Source: UBA4427 sp045106235
GTDB lineage: Bacteria > Myxococcota_A > UBA9160 > UBA4427
Assembly (NCBI GenBank): GCA_045106235.1
Contig: JBGCEJ010000023.1
Span: 434,001-498,000 of the forward strand
DNA length: 64,000 nt
Reading direction: 5' to 3'
Shown here: piece by piece, positions 52,655 through 61,819 of the stretch
How the letters are laid out: every line of letters starts with the position of its first letter
Position numbering within the stretch: the first letter of the stretch is position 1
Position numbers and translations under genes: made by a program
Notes under the pieces: model-generated
What the model saw: the letters and a program-made list of their open reading frames with translations, nothing else
What the model was told of the DNA's origin: nothing
Databases searched by the model: none

Positions 52655-54016
52655 TCACGCCTGCCGCCCCTCCGCCTCGGGAATCACGGGAATCTCAACA
52701 CGGACAACCGCACCCTTCTCAGCTCCCGGCCCGAGCTCAAGAGAGCCCCCCTGATCCTGAACGATGCGTCGCGCCAGGAAGAGTCCAAAGCCGCTGCCCT
52801 TTTTTTTAGTCGTGTAACCCGGCACGAAGATCTGGTCGGCCACCTCCGCCGAGATGCCCTCCCCTTCGTCCGCAATGAGCACAACGCAGCGGCCTTCCTC
52901 GCGAAGCACCTTCGCCCGTCCGACGCCGCGCCCATCCATCGCCTCGACTGCGTTCCGCATCAGAATCACGAGCAACTCAAGAAAAGGCGTCGCGCTAATC
53001 GGAATCACGAGATCCTCCGCGCCCGGCTCTATTTGAACCTGCCACTCGACCGACGGACTCGCCCGGGTCATTTCGCTTCGCGCTTCTTCAAGTACTTCAA
53101 CGACTCGTGCCGAAGCTCCCGGCCCCGCGGACCGCTCGCCAATCTTCTGCTTTGTATCCGATGAGCGACGCTCGGTCGCCTCCGCTGATTCGAAAGAGAT
53201 ACCGGCGACAGGGGCCGCGCTCGCCTTTTTCTCTGCGCCCGCATCGAGGGCCGCCGCTGGCCCCGTCTCCGAAAGCGTCAACCGCGCCAGTTTCTCAAGT
53301 TCATCGATCGTCGTTCGCAGCCCAGCGAGCGCTGCATTCGAAGATGCGCCGCCCTCCAACTGGGGCTCGATCAAACCCACAAAGCCTCTCAAACTATGAA
53401 CGGCATTTTTGAGCCCGTGGGCGAGCCGAGCGACGTTCTCTCCTACCCGCGAAACGACGCGCTCGTCTTCGAGCTCACGTTGCAACGCATCGAGCCGCTC
53501 GCCCAACTCGTCGCCCTGCTCTCGAAGCAAGCGCTCCCCCGTCTCGCGACGGCGGGCCACGCCCCAGCCGAGTCCGCCCATGACCGCGAGCGCACCGGCT
53601 TCGAAAAGCCAAAGCTGCCAGCCAGAGGCGAGCCCAAACAAGGACTGCACGAGGAGCAGCACGCTAATCGACGCGCCAGTCACACCAAAGACACCCAGCG
53701 GCGTCATCGACACGCCCGCGAGGGCGACTTCGATGAAAAAGGCAGCGAGGAAGGGCGACTTGAGTCCCTGCGTGAACGTCGCCAAGGCGCCCCAGCCCAA
53801 CAGGCCGAGAACGGGAGAAGCCATATGCGCGATCGGCGAGACGAATCGCATATCGCGGGCCAGCCAGAGGATCAGTCCGGGGCCAGCAGTCAAGGCGACA
53901 ATCCAACCCACCAAAGGCCCGGAGCGCAGCGCAGAACTCAGCCACACGGCAGCAAGACCGCCCAGGCAGAGTGCCAGCGGCCTGGCGAGAAGTGCGCGTT
54001 CGACGCTCTTGTTCAT
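52655..54016 (-). CDS. Sensor histidine kinase
   Basis: 453 aa. The N-terminal 150 residues hold five or six membrane helices with little periplasmic sequence. The H-box is VARLAHGLKNAVHSLRGF; the catalytic ATP domain has MRNAVEAMDG (N-box), DEGEGIS (G1), and KKKGSGFGLFLARRIV (G2). Partner of the NtrC-like regulator 40 bases downstream. The signal is unknown. Confidence 0.9.
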   Translation of the reverse strand: MNKSVERALLARPLALCLGGLAAVWLSSALRSGPLVGWIVALTAGPGLILWLARDMRFVSPIAHMASPVLGLLGWGALATFTQGLKSPFLAAFFIEVALAGVSMTPLGVFGVTGASISVLLLVQSLFGLASGWQLWLFEAGALAVMGGLGWGVARRRETGERLLREQGDELGERLDALQRELEDERVVSRVGENVARLAHGLKNAVHSLRGFVGLIEPQLEGGASSNAALAGLRTTIDELEKLARLTLSETGPAAALDAGAEKKASAAPVAGISFESAEATERRSSDTKQKIGERSAGPGASARVVEVLEEARSEMTRASPSVEWQVQIEPGAEDLVIPISATPFLELLVILMRNAVEAMDGRGVGRAKVLREEGRCVVLIADEGEGISAEVADQIFVPGYTTKKKGSGFGLFLARRIVQDQGGSLELGPGAEKGAVVRVEIPVIPEAEGRQA

Positions 54017-54076
54017 GGTCCCGGAAACGTCGCCCGGTTCGCCGCGTGGGGCCAGGGTTGGAACGAAGAAAAAGCA

Positions 54077-54105
54077 AGAGCCCCTGCGAAGTCCGCCGGG
54101 GCTCT
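54077..54105 (-). terminator. Terminator after the RRM gene
   Basis: Stem AGAGCCCC / GGGGCTCT (54077-54084 and 54098-54105) with a loop holding an inner GCG/CGC pair. On the minus strand it is 16 bases past the RRM stop and is followed by a T-rich run (TTGCTTTTTC). It is also flanked by a T run on the plus strand. Confidence 0.75.
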
Positions 54106-54121
54106 CATTTTTCAGATCGTT

Positions 54122-54436
54122 CTACCAGCGGCCGCCGCCGCCGCCACCACCATCACGGCCACCGCCGCCACCACCACCGCCGCCGCCACCGCGACGCTTG
54201 TCGAGTGCCTCGTTCACGCGGAGCGCTCGGCCACCGTAGTCACGGCCATCGAGTTCGCCGATGGCTTTGTCGGCATCGGCCCCCTCCATTTCCACAAAGC
54301 CGAAGCCGCGTGAGCGGCCCGTCTCGCGGTCGTTTACGACGGCCGAGGACTGAACGGCGCCATAGGTAGCGAAGAGTTCACGCAGATCCTCATCCGTCGT
54401 GCTCCAAGGAAGGTTGCCAACATAAATCTTCTTCAC
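54122..54436 (-). CDS. RRM RNA-binding protein with glycine-rich tail
   Basis: 104 aa. Residues 1-75 are one RNA recognition motif: RNP2 is KIYVGNLPW and RNP1 is RGFGFVEM. The remaining tail is Gly/Arg. Such bacterial RRM proteins are RNA chaperone-like. GTG 54436 has ACGGAG at suitable spacing. It stands alone with a terminator after it. Confidence 0.93.
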   Translation of the reverse strand: MKKIYVGNLPWSTTDEDLRELFATYGAVQSSAVVNDRETGRSRGFGFVEMEGADADKAIGELDGRDYGGRALRVNEALDKRRGGGGGGGGGGGRDGGGGGGGRW

Positions 54437-54833
54437 GAACTCACTCCGTGCCGGGCGGGAAGTTCCGAAGATCCTCTGCCCAGCCTATGGCCCACCGACA
54501 TCTGTTTTACAACGCACTCGGTCTCGGTCGAGGTTGCCCCCACGCAAGCCGCCCTCGTCTGTCGAACGAACCCTTCAATTCGGCGCCGACGCCTTCATGG
54601 TTCCGACGCGCCTGGGGAACAAAGCCTGTCTGAACGACTGACGGAAGTCCGAGTGGCTGTTTTCCTTAGGCGACCTAAAAGTAATGAATCGCTGCGGTCT
54701 GTGCCAGATCGGAAAAACCACGTTTACCCTGCGAAACGACCGATATGGGTCTCAGTCAGTCTTTCAACGAAACCAACTCACCCGGCTGAACAGGCTTCCC
54801 GCGTGAATCAACGCAGAATTGAGAACCATCGGG
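54437..54833. other. Intergenic between RRM and lipase genes
   Basis: 397 bases upstream of the RRM gene and downstream of the lipase-like gene (both on the minus strand). It probably holds the RRM promoter and a 5' leader. No supported ORF, tRNA or clear sigma-70 hexamers. A cold-shock-type leader is a possibility I cannot test by eye. Confidence 0.45.
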
Positions 54834-55592
54834 TTAGCGATTCGAAGGTCCGCGATTGAAGCGACCCTGTCGCAGAAATGCGTCAACCTGCCGCGCGACC
54901 CCCGCAGAGTTCACGATGAAGGTATGTGTATGGGGCAGCACAAGGTGGTCCTCCATTCCGTCTAGGCGCGTACTCGCCACGCTCACGGTTCCATCATGGG
55001 GCGAAGGCAACCAGATTGGACCGACGGGATTCACCCAGCGGTCCCCTGCAATCACGCCGAACGGAATACGCGGCGCCGAAAGGCTTTGAGGCAAATCCGA
55101 TTCGCGAGTCCCGAGCTGTCCCGCGATGGGCCCCAAAACACTTTTGGTGACGCGTAAATCCCGAAGCTCATCCGCGATCTCGCTACCCTGGTTAGGCGGT
55201 GCAAGCATGACCGCACGACCGGCCTCCGGCAGCGACTCGGCTTCGAGCAAAGCGCGCAAGACCAAGCCACCCAGCGAATGCGTCACGAAATGCACGGCTT
55301 CGGCGCCCTCCGCACAACGCTTGACCGCGGGCGCCACCTCCTCAAGGATCTCTTCAATTCCCTGGACACGGGTATCGTAGTTCAAGTTACAAACCGAATA
55401 CCCCATCGCCCGAAGTCGCCATTCCAAGATCAGCATGTTCCGCGCGCTTCGCCCCAGTCCGTGCAAAAGGACAACCGTGTCGCCCCGCTCAACGGGGTTG
55501 ATCGTCTCAGCGCCCAAGGCGGCTCTGCCCCCGCCGACCAGCATCGGTATCGAAAGCAAAACCACAAGCAGAGCGATTCGTCCCCACCCCAC
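54834..55592 (-). CDS. Secreted or periplasmic alpha/beta hydrolase (lipase-like)
   Basis: 252 aa. Signal peptide (residues 1 to about 27). Oxyanion loop VLLHGLGRSARNM; nucleophile elbow VTHSLGGLVLRAL (Ser), with Asp in SPHDGTVSVAS and His in LPHTHTF completing the triad. Resembles EstA/lipase-type hydrolases and acyltransferases. Gap to the upstream NTF2-like gene is two bases, so it is the last gene of the topA unit. Confidence 0.84.
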   Translation of the reverse strand: MGWGRIALLVVLLSIPMLVGGGRAALGAETINPVERGDTVVLLHGLGRSARNMLILEWRLRAMGYSVCNLNYDTRVQGIEEILEEVAPAVKRCAEGAEAVHFVTHSLGGLVLRALLEAESLPEAGRAVMLAPPNQGSEIADELRDLRVTKSVLGPIAGQLGTRESDLPQSLSAPRIPFGVIAGDRWVNPVGPIWLPSPHDGTVSVASTRLDGMEDHLVLPHTHTFIVNSAGVARQVDAFLRQGRFNRGPSNR

Positions 55593-55594
55593 GA

Positions 55595-56224
55595 CTAACG
55601 CACGCGTACAGAGAGTGATTCATCTTCGGGCCCAATCCTCTCTAAGAAGCCCTCGACGGACGCAGGGATCGGGACATCGCTTTCCGGCGAGTAAGCCGTC
55701 GACCAGAATCGGCGCCAGGAGGGGAAGAACGCGGCAAAGCCCCCTTCGTAGGGATCTTGACCGGGCCAACGCATCTTATTCGCCCCGATCGGGGGCTTAT
55801 TCAAATCCGTCGCATACCAGTACAGCGGCAGCCGGCGGCGAAAGAGCCATCGCCCCTCGACCCGCTCATAACGATCCCAGTACATCATCGTCATGATGAT
55901 CCACTCGTCGCCCGTCTCGTGTTCGTTCCGGCTATAGACGAGTCCGCGCGCGGTCTCCTCGTCCTCAAACTCGATGATGTGATTGCCTGTCACATGGGCC
56001 GTGCCCGTGAACTGCTCGCGCAAGGTCTGGTCAAACCAAACCTTGAGCGCGCGACGTCCACGCGCCTCGCGGCTCACGCGAACGTCTTCCGGGAAGAGCC
56101 CGCAGAGCGAATCCAGGTCGCGCATATCAAGCGCGAGGCAGTACTTGGCGACCAGCTGTCGAATCTCATCGAGACTCTCAAGCCGGTCGAGTCTTTCGTC
56201 CTGCGTCGCTGGTTGCCAGACCAC
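55595..56224 (-). CDS. NTF2/SnoaL-like protein
   Basis: 209 aa. Start (GTG) LDEIRQLVAKYCLALDMRDLD and FPEDV then VTGNHIIEF are typical of SnoaL-4 type proteins related to scytalone dehydratase and steroid isomerases. Function unknown; a ligand-binding or isomerase role is possible. Six bases after the topA stop and two before the hydrolase gene. Confidence 0.8.
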   Translation of the reverse strand: MVWQPATQDERLDRLESLDEIRQLVAKYCLALDMRDLDSLCGLFPEDVRVSREARGRRALKVWFDQTLREQFTGTAHVTGNHIIEFEDEETARGLVYSRNEHETGDEWIIMTMMYWDRYERVEGRWLFRRRLPLYWYATDLNKPPIGANKMRWPGQDPYEGGFAAFFPSWRRFWSTAYSPESDVPIPASVEGFLERIGPEDESLSVRVR

Positions 56225-56230
56225 GCCCGA

Positions 56231-59047
56231 CTACGTCTCGTCCGAGGACTTCGCCGCCTTCTTCTTTGCGGCCGTCTTTGTCGCCTTTTTCGATGCCTTT
56301 TTCGCGGCGGACTTTTTCGCAGCGGCCTTCTTCTTGGGCGCCTTCTTGGCGGCGGCTTTCTTCTTCGCGGCTTTTTTCTTGGCCGGCTTCTTCTTCGGCT
56401 TCGGTGCCGGGATTTCCTGGACCCATTTTCCGTCCTGGAAATGGGCGCGCCAGCCCGTGGTCTTCCCGTCCTTCTCGGACGTCACGTATTGCTCCTTCGT
56501 CTTCCGCGCGAAGCGGACCACGGAGGGACGCCCCTCATGATCCTGCGTCGGCGCATCCGCGAGGTAGCGGTATTTCGGATCCAGCTGATCCTTTACGAAG
56601 ACGATCTCTTCGACCGTAGGAGCCCGAGTCTCTCGATGCTTCGGGAACTGGCTCGCTGCCAAGAAGATTCCCGCGGCGCCGTCTCGGAGAAGATAGAAAT
56701 CATCACATTTCTCGCATTCAAGATGCGGCATCGGAATCGGGTCGACCTTCGGCGGCGCGGGCTCACCACTGCGGAGCAGCTTCCGGGTGTTCTTGCATTC
56801 TTCTGCGGTGCAGCCGAAATATTTGCCGAAGCGACCGGATTTCAGCTCCATATTCTCGCCGCATTTATCACACTCGAGAATGGGGCCGTCGTATCCCTTG
56901 ATCTGGAACGTCCCCTCCTCGACTTCGAACCCGTCGCAGTCGGGATTATTCCCGCAGACATGCAGCTTCCGCTTCTCGTCCACGAGATAACTATCCATCG
57001 CGGTCTTGCATTTCGGACAGGGACGCTTCTTCAGGAGTCGGCGCGCTTCGCCCTCCCCCTCGTTCTCCGTGTCCGTATCGTCAACCGATTCCGCCTCTTC
57101 GCCGGGGATCAAGTTGATGGTGCTCTTGCATCTTTCCTTCGGCGGAAGCGCGTAGCCCGAACAGCCGAGGAAAACGCCGGTGCTAGCGGTCCGAACCTGC
57201 ATGGGCCGCTCACATTTAGGACACGCAACATCCGTATCCGTGGGCGAGTTCGAACGCATGCCGTTCTCTTTGTCTTCTGCTGATGTGAGTTTTGCACGGA
57301 AGTCGGTGTAGAAATCCCCGAGGACCTTCTTCCACTTTTTGGAGCCCTCGGCGACTTCATCGAGAGACTCTTCGAGCTCGGCAGTAAAGCCGTAGTCCAT
57401 CAGGTCGCCGAAATTCTCGACGAGTCGTTCCGTGACGATCTCGCCCATCTTCTCCGCCTTGAAGCGACGGCCATCAAGGCGCACGTAGCCACGGTCCTGA
57501 ATCGTCGAAATAATCGAGGCGTATGTAGAGGGCCGACCGATGCCGCGTTTTTCGAGTTCCTTAACAAGACTCGCTTCGCCGTAGCGTGCCGGCGGCTTCG
57601 TGAAATGCTGCTTCGGGTCGAGCTTCTCGAGCTTCAGACGATCGCCCACCTGCACATCGGGCAGAGGCACATCCGCATCCCCGCTGCGCCCCGAGGTCGG
57701 CTGCGCGGCGGTATGACCGTCGAACACAAGGATTCGGCCGCGGGTCTTCAACTCAAACTCGCTGGCGGTGACCGTGATATTCGTCGATAGGTACTCAGCG
57801 GGATTCATCTGGCAGGCCACGAACTGGCGCCAGATCATGTCGTAAAGGCGTTCCTGATCGCGCTCGAGGCCCCCAATCGAACCGGGTTTGACCGCGACAT
57901 CCGACGGGCGAATCGCCTCATGCGCTTCCTGCGCGCCTTCTTTACTCGAATAGGACTTCGCCTCTTCGGGCAAATAGCGATCCCCGAAATCAGCCTGAAT
58001 CACGCCGCGACAGCCTTCAACCGCCTCTGCGGAGAGATTCGTCGAATCGGTTCGCATGTAGGTGATGTGGCCGGCTTCGTAGAGACGCTGGGCGAGCATC
58101 ATCGTCTTTTTGACGCTGAAGCCGAGCCGCGTACTCGCCGCTTGCTGAAGAGTCGACGTGATATAGGGCGCGCCCGGCCGAGTCTTGGTCGGCTTGTCCT
58201 TGCGTTCTGTGACATCGTAATCCGCCGCCTCAAGCAGTCGGAGCGCGACGTTCGTCTGTTCTTCGTTATTCGGACGGAAGTTCTCGCCGTTTCGTTTCGA
58301 GACCTCGAGTCGCAGCGCTTCCTTCGCCTTGGTCGTCGTATCCGCGTGTACTTCCCAGAATTCTTCAGGAATGAAGGCGCGGATTTCACGTTCACGCTCG
58401 ACAATCAATCGCGTCGCAACAGACTGAACGCGTCCCGCAGAGATGCCGCGCGCAACCTTCGCCCAAAGCAGCGGCGACAACATGTATCCAACGACTCGGT
58501 CCAGGAAACGCCGGGCCTGCTGTGCGTTGACGCGTGAGATATCCAGTTCACCTGGATCTTCGAAGGCCTGCTGAATCGCCGTCTTCGTAATTTCGTTGAA
58601 GACCACACGCTTGAATCGCTTGTCGTCGCCGCCGATCACTTCGCGCAGATGCCAGGCGATCGCCTCCCCTTCGCGGTCGAGGTCCGTTGCGAGATAGACC
58701 GTATCTGCGTTCTTCGCGAGCTTCTTGAGCTCGGTGACGACCTTCTCTTTACCTGGCAAAATTTCGTAGTTCGCGTCCCAATCCTTCTCCGGATTGATCC
58801 CCATGCGCGCGAAAAGGGCCTTCTTGGCCTGGGCCTTCTTATGTTTCTCGCGCTTTCCCGGGGGCATCTTGCGGGTTTTCGCCGCAGCGGCCGCCCTCGC
58901 CTTCGCATCGACCTTCTTCCCTGAGCCGCTGACCGGGAGGTCACGGATATGCCCGACACTGGACTTCACCACAAAATCTCGGCCGAGATATTTGTTGATG
59001 GTCCGCGCCTTGGCCGGCGATTCTACGATGACGAGCGACTTCCCCAT
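56231..59047 (-). CDS. topA: DNA topoisomerase I
   Basis: 938 aa. Relaxes negative supercoils. Toprim MGKSLVIVESPAKARTINKY and ATDLDREGEAIAWHL; catalytic Tyr in GHITYMRTDS. Four C-terminal zinc-type modules follow (CPKCERPM, CPKCKTAM, CDKCGENM, and CEKCDDFY, the last incomplete with Cys lost downstream). The last 50 residues are Lys/Ala repeats like histone H1. Start 59047 is canonical. Followed on the same strand by the NTF2-like gene. Confidence 0.95.
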   Translation of the reverse strand: MGKSLVIVESPAKARTINKYLGRDFVVKSSVGHIRDLPVSGSGKKVDAKARAAAAAKTRKMPPGKREKHKKAQAKKALFARMGINPEKDWDANYEILPGKEKVVTELKKLAKNADTVYLATDLDREGEAIAWHLREVIGGDDKRFKRVVFNEITKTAIQQAFEDPGELDISRVNAQQARRFLDRVVGYMLSPLLWAKVARGISAGRVQSVATRLIVEREREIRAFIPEEFWEVHADTTTKAKEALRLEVSKRNGENFRPNNEEQTNVALRLLEAADYDVTERKDKPTKTRPGAPYITSTLQQAASTRLGFSVKKTMMLAQRLYEAGHITYMRTDSTNLSAEAVEGCRGVIQADFGDRYLPEEAKSYSSKEGAQEAHEAIRPSDVAVKPGSIGGLERDQERLYDMIWRQFVACQMNPAEYLSTNITVTASEFELKTRGRILVFDGHTAAQPTSGRSGDADVPLPDVQVGDRLKLEKLDPKQHFTKPPARYGEASLVKELEKRGIGRPSTYASIISTIQDRGYVRLDGRRFKAEKMGEIVTERLVENFGDLMDYGFTAELEESLDEVAEGSKKWKKVLGDFYTDFRAKLTSAEDKENGMRSNSPTDTDVACPKCERPMQVRTASTGVFLGCSGYALPPKERCKSTINLIPGEEAESVDDTDTENEGEGEARRLLKKRPCPKCKTAMDSYLVDEKRKLHVCGNNPDCDGFEVEEGTFQIKGYDGPILECDKCGENMELKSGRFGKYFGCTAEECKNTRKLLRSGEPAPPKVDPIPMPHLECEKCDDFYLLRDGAAGIFLAASQFPKHRETRAPTVEEIVFVKDQLDPKYRYLADAPTQDHEGRPSVVRFARKTKEQYVTSEKDGKTTGWRAHFQDGKWVQEIPAPKPKKKPAKKKAAKKKAAAKKAPKKKAAAKKSAAKKASKKATKTAAKKKAAKSSDET

Positions 59048-59406
59048 ACAGCCTCGCTGCTCCTCGGTGGGTGCGGGTGCCCGGTCATGTCAGGGGGGGG
59101 CGACATAGACGAGCGATTGACAACGGACGCTTGATGAGACCGAGTTCGGACGCCGCGCGAATTTTCTTGAGACGCTGAGATCCGACCCCACCTTGCGGCG
59201 TCACCGGTTAGCACAGCCCCCCCGGTGGATGGCAAGACCCCGCCTGGCGTCGCGGAGGGGCTCTTTCACCTCTAAAACCGGAAAAACCGACGGCACGTCG
59301 CGCAGATAGAGTGGATTCCAAAAAACGCGCGAGATTTGCGCTTGGCCCCGCAAAGGGGAAGAATGCGGCACGCCCGCCCCTTCCTAGTCCCCTGCGGGTA
59401 TCCGTG
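59048..59406. other. Intergenic between topA and the MFS gene
   Basis: 359 bases between divergent genes. A TTGACA at 59117-59122 is the only -35-like element seen on the plus strand, with no good -10 17 bases later. A run of eight G lies just before it. The frame of the MFS gene stays open back to GTG 59311, so part of this stretch may be coding if that start is used. Confidence 0.4.
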
Positions 59407-60633
59407 ATGACCGATTCAGAATTCCAGCGCCGCGTCGCGCGAAACCCCGCTCTGCTGTGCGCCCAGCATGCGCTGATGATGTCGCTGTTCCCGATGGCCA
59501 TCGTCACGCTCTTCCTGCAGGACCACCTCGGCCTCACGATGGCGGAGATTATGTGGGTCCAGGCGGCCTTCGGCATTGGACTCGCTGTCTTCGAATTCCC
59601 CTCCGGCTATCTCGCGGACCGAATTGGATACCGGCGGAGCATGATCCTCGCTTCTCTGCTGTCCGTCTTCGCGTGGACCCTCTACTCCATGGCGATCGGC
59701 TTCTGGAGCGTCGTCGCGGCACAGATCATGATGGGCTTCGCACTCTCGCTCGTTTCCGGCACAAACTCGGCCATGCTTTTCGAATCGCTCGCGAATCTCG
59801 ACCGCGAAAACGAATTCACAAAATGGTTCGGTCGCGCACGATTCTTTGGCCAGTTCGCGGAAGGGAGCGCAGCCCTCGTTGCCGGGATCCTCTTCGCGAT
59901 TTCCGTTCGACTCCCCTTTCAGCTGATGATCCTCGTCTGGATTCTCAATCTGGGCATCGCACTCCTGATGGTCGAACCCCGCTTCGAGCGTCATGCCGTC
60001 GAGAAGCCTCTCGAACATGTCCGCAAGCTTCTTCACTTTGTTCGCTTCCGCGCCCCGCGCCTCCGAGCGCTCTTCGCGGTGAGCGTGGCGCTCGGCTTGG
60101 CCAGCTTTGTTCCGGTTTGGATCGTCACGCTCTACGCCCGAGATGCAGGCGTCCCACTCTCGTGGCTCGGCCCGATGTGGGCGGCTGCCAATTATTGTGT
60201 CGCCCTCGGATCCCTCGCAAGTGACCGCTTGGGTCGGTCATTATCCCTCGTGACGGTCTGCGTCCTATGCACCGCACTCATCACCCTCGGCTATCTCGGA
60301 ATGGGATTCACCTACGCGTGGTGGGGATTTGCATTCTATTTCGCGTTCAACCTCAGCCGCGGCCTTTCCGGACCGCTGCTTGCCCACGCGGAGCAGGAAG
60401 AAATCCCCTCCGGCGATCGCGCCAGCGTGGTCTCGATGCGAAGCCTGCTCTTTCGCGCAGCGTTCGTCGTCGTGGGACCGATCGTGGGGATGCTGATCGA
60501 TGTCCAGGGTCGGCATTCCGTGCTGCTCGGACTCGGCGTCTTCCTCGCAATCGCAGCGCTCCTCGCCTGTCGGGAACTGGCGCAGCATCCCGCTCAGGAG
60601 CCCGATCCCACTCCCACGCGAGCATCTATATAG
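59407..60633 (+). CDS. Major facilitator superfamily transporter
   Basis: 408 aa with about twelve membrane segments; the loop between helices 2 and 3 (GYLADRIGYRRSMILAS) is the MFS A-motif. Substrate unknown; the family resembles multidrug/solute exporters. ATG 59407 places the first helix at the start; GTG 59311 would add a basic leader. Followed by the fluoride channel gene after four bases. Confidence 0.88.
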   Translation: MTDSEFQRRVARNPALLCAQHALMMSLFPMAIVTLFLQDHLGLTMAEIMWVQAAFGIGLAVFEFPSGYLADRIGYRRSMILASLLSVFAWTLYSMAIGFWSVVAAQIMMGFALSLVSGTNSAMLFESLANLDRENEFTKWFGRARFFGQFAEGSAALVAGILFAISVRLPFQLMILVWILNLGIALLMVEPRFERHAVEKPLEHVRKLLHFVRFRAPRLRALFAVSVALGLASFVPVWIVTLYARDAGVPLSWLGPMWAAANYCVALGSLASDRLGRSLSLVTVCVLCTALITLGYLGMGFTYAWWGFAFYFAFNLSRGLSGPLLAHAEQEEIPSGDRASVVSMRSLLFRAAFVVVGPIVGMLIDVQGRHSVLLGLGVFLAIAALLACRELAQHPAQEPDPTPTRASI

Positions 60634-60637
60634 AAGG

Positions 60638-61156
60638 ATGAAATCACCGCCGGTCTTGCAAGGCGATTCCGCGATGCGGCAGCCAGATGAACTCCATATG
60701 CTCTCGCCCGTGACGTCTAATCACTCGGTAGAGCAGTCCCGAAAGAGGAGCCCCAGATGGATCACAAGGTGGATCCCGGAGTGGATGGCCATCGCCGCGG
60801 GCGGCGCCCTCGGCGCGAGCCTCCGCTTCGGCTGTACCCGGGCCGCCATGACGTTGGCGCCAGACCAACTTTGGTGGGCGACGGGAGCCTCCAATGTGAT
60901 CGGCGCTCTGCTGCTCGGGCTGCTCCTGGCGCGGGTCGATGACCAGCGAAGCCCTCTGCTTCGCCCTTTCCTGGCGACCGGCCTGCTGGGCTCGTTCACC
61001 ACCTTCTCAACCCTCCTGCTCGAAAACAGCCAATTTTTCGAGACTTCTCCGGCTTCAGCGCTTCTGCACTTGGGCCTGATCATCGGACTCGGGCTGCTGG
61101 CGTTTACGGCTGGAGAAGCCATCGGTTCCCCATCAACGCGGGGCCTCGGTTCATGA
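60638..61156 (+). CDS. crcB: Fluoride channel subunit FluC/CrcB (first)
   Basis: 172 aa. Four membrane helices with GGALGASLRFGCTRAA, NVIGALLLGLLLA, and GSFTTFSTLLLE. FluC is a dual-topology, dimeric fluoride exporter. The start is uncertain: ATG 60638 lies directly after AGAAGG (too close), while ATG 60674 or 60698 would drop the basic leader. Its TGA overlaps the second copy's ATG. Confidence 0.88.
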   Translation: MKSPPVLQGDSAMRQPDELHMLSPVTSNHSVEQSRKRSPRWITRWIPEWMAIAAGGALGASLRFGCTRAAMTLAPDQLWWATGASNVIGALLLGLLLARVDDQRSPLLRPFLATGLLGSFTTFSTLLLENSQFFETSPASALLHLGLIIGLGLLAFTAGEAIGSPSTRGLGS

Positions 61157-61545
61157 CTGAATTCCTACTTTGGCAAAGCGTTAGCCTCGGCGGCGCCTTG
61201 GGTGCCCTGGCTCGAGCCGCTTGCCTCCGCGCGATCGCTGCCTCCTCCGGGACTTCCGACGATGAAATACTCCTCAGCCAGCGCCGCGGGATTCGCCTCG
61301 CCAATACCCTCGGCTGCCTCGCACTCGGTTGGCTGAGCCAGGGGGAAACGGAGACCTGGCCCGAAGGACTTCGCGCTGCATTGATCGTCGGGGTATGCGG
61401 CTCGCTGACCACGTTTTCTACGCTCTGCGCTCAGCTCATCCAAACCCTGCGCGGTCCCGGCGGGATCAGATCCGTAGCCTGGGAGCTTCTTCTAAGCCTG
61501 GGATTCGGATACGCAGCCCTGCAGCTCGGCTTCGCCCTCGGCTGA
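61153..61545 (+). CDS. crcB: Fluoride channel subunit FluC/CrcB (second)
   Basis: 130 aa. Same fold with GGALGALARAACLRAI, NTLGCLALGWL, and GSLTTFSTLCAQL. The tandem, translationally coupled pair suggests a heterodimer of opposite topology, as known for other bacteria with two adjacent genes. No fluoride riboswitch was recognised upstream. Confidence 0.9.
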   Translation: MTEFLLWQSVSLGGALGALARAACLRAIAASSGTSDDEILLSQRRGIRLANTLGCLALGWLSQGETETWPEGLRAALIVGVCGSLTTFSTLCAQLIQTLRGPGGIRSVAWELLLSLGFGYAALQLGFALG

Positions 61546-61819
61546 ACCGAGCCTCTTGCGCTTCCGCATCCATGACGGACGGCGTGGATATTCCCGCAGG
61601 GGGCAAGCTCCTCGCTCCCAGGACCTCGATCCGATCGCCGGGAGGCTGTACACTGCGCGACGCCCATTGGGCAAACGCGCAAGCCATCGTGACCCCGCCG
61701 GGGTCCCGGCTCAGCGAACCGCCTCGAAACCTCAGCAAGCATTTAACTCGGCGCAAAAGCCGCCTGTGGAAATGCGCTTGGAAGACGCCCCTCTCTCTGT
61801 GCGAAGGGCTGCGAGAAAC

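Noticed and set aside
55757..57283. 508-codon plus-strand frame antisense to topA
   Set aside because: Leu/Arg-rich antisense of a Lys/Ala tail and zinc modules; no family resemblance.
59093..59122. G run followed by TTGACA as a promoter for the MFS gene
   Set aside because: No fitting -10 at 16-18 bases; it may equally be chance. Kept only as a note in the intergenic entry.
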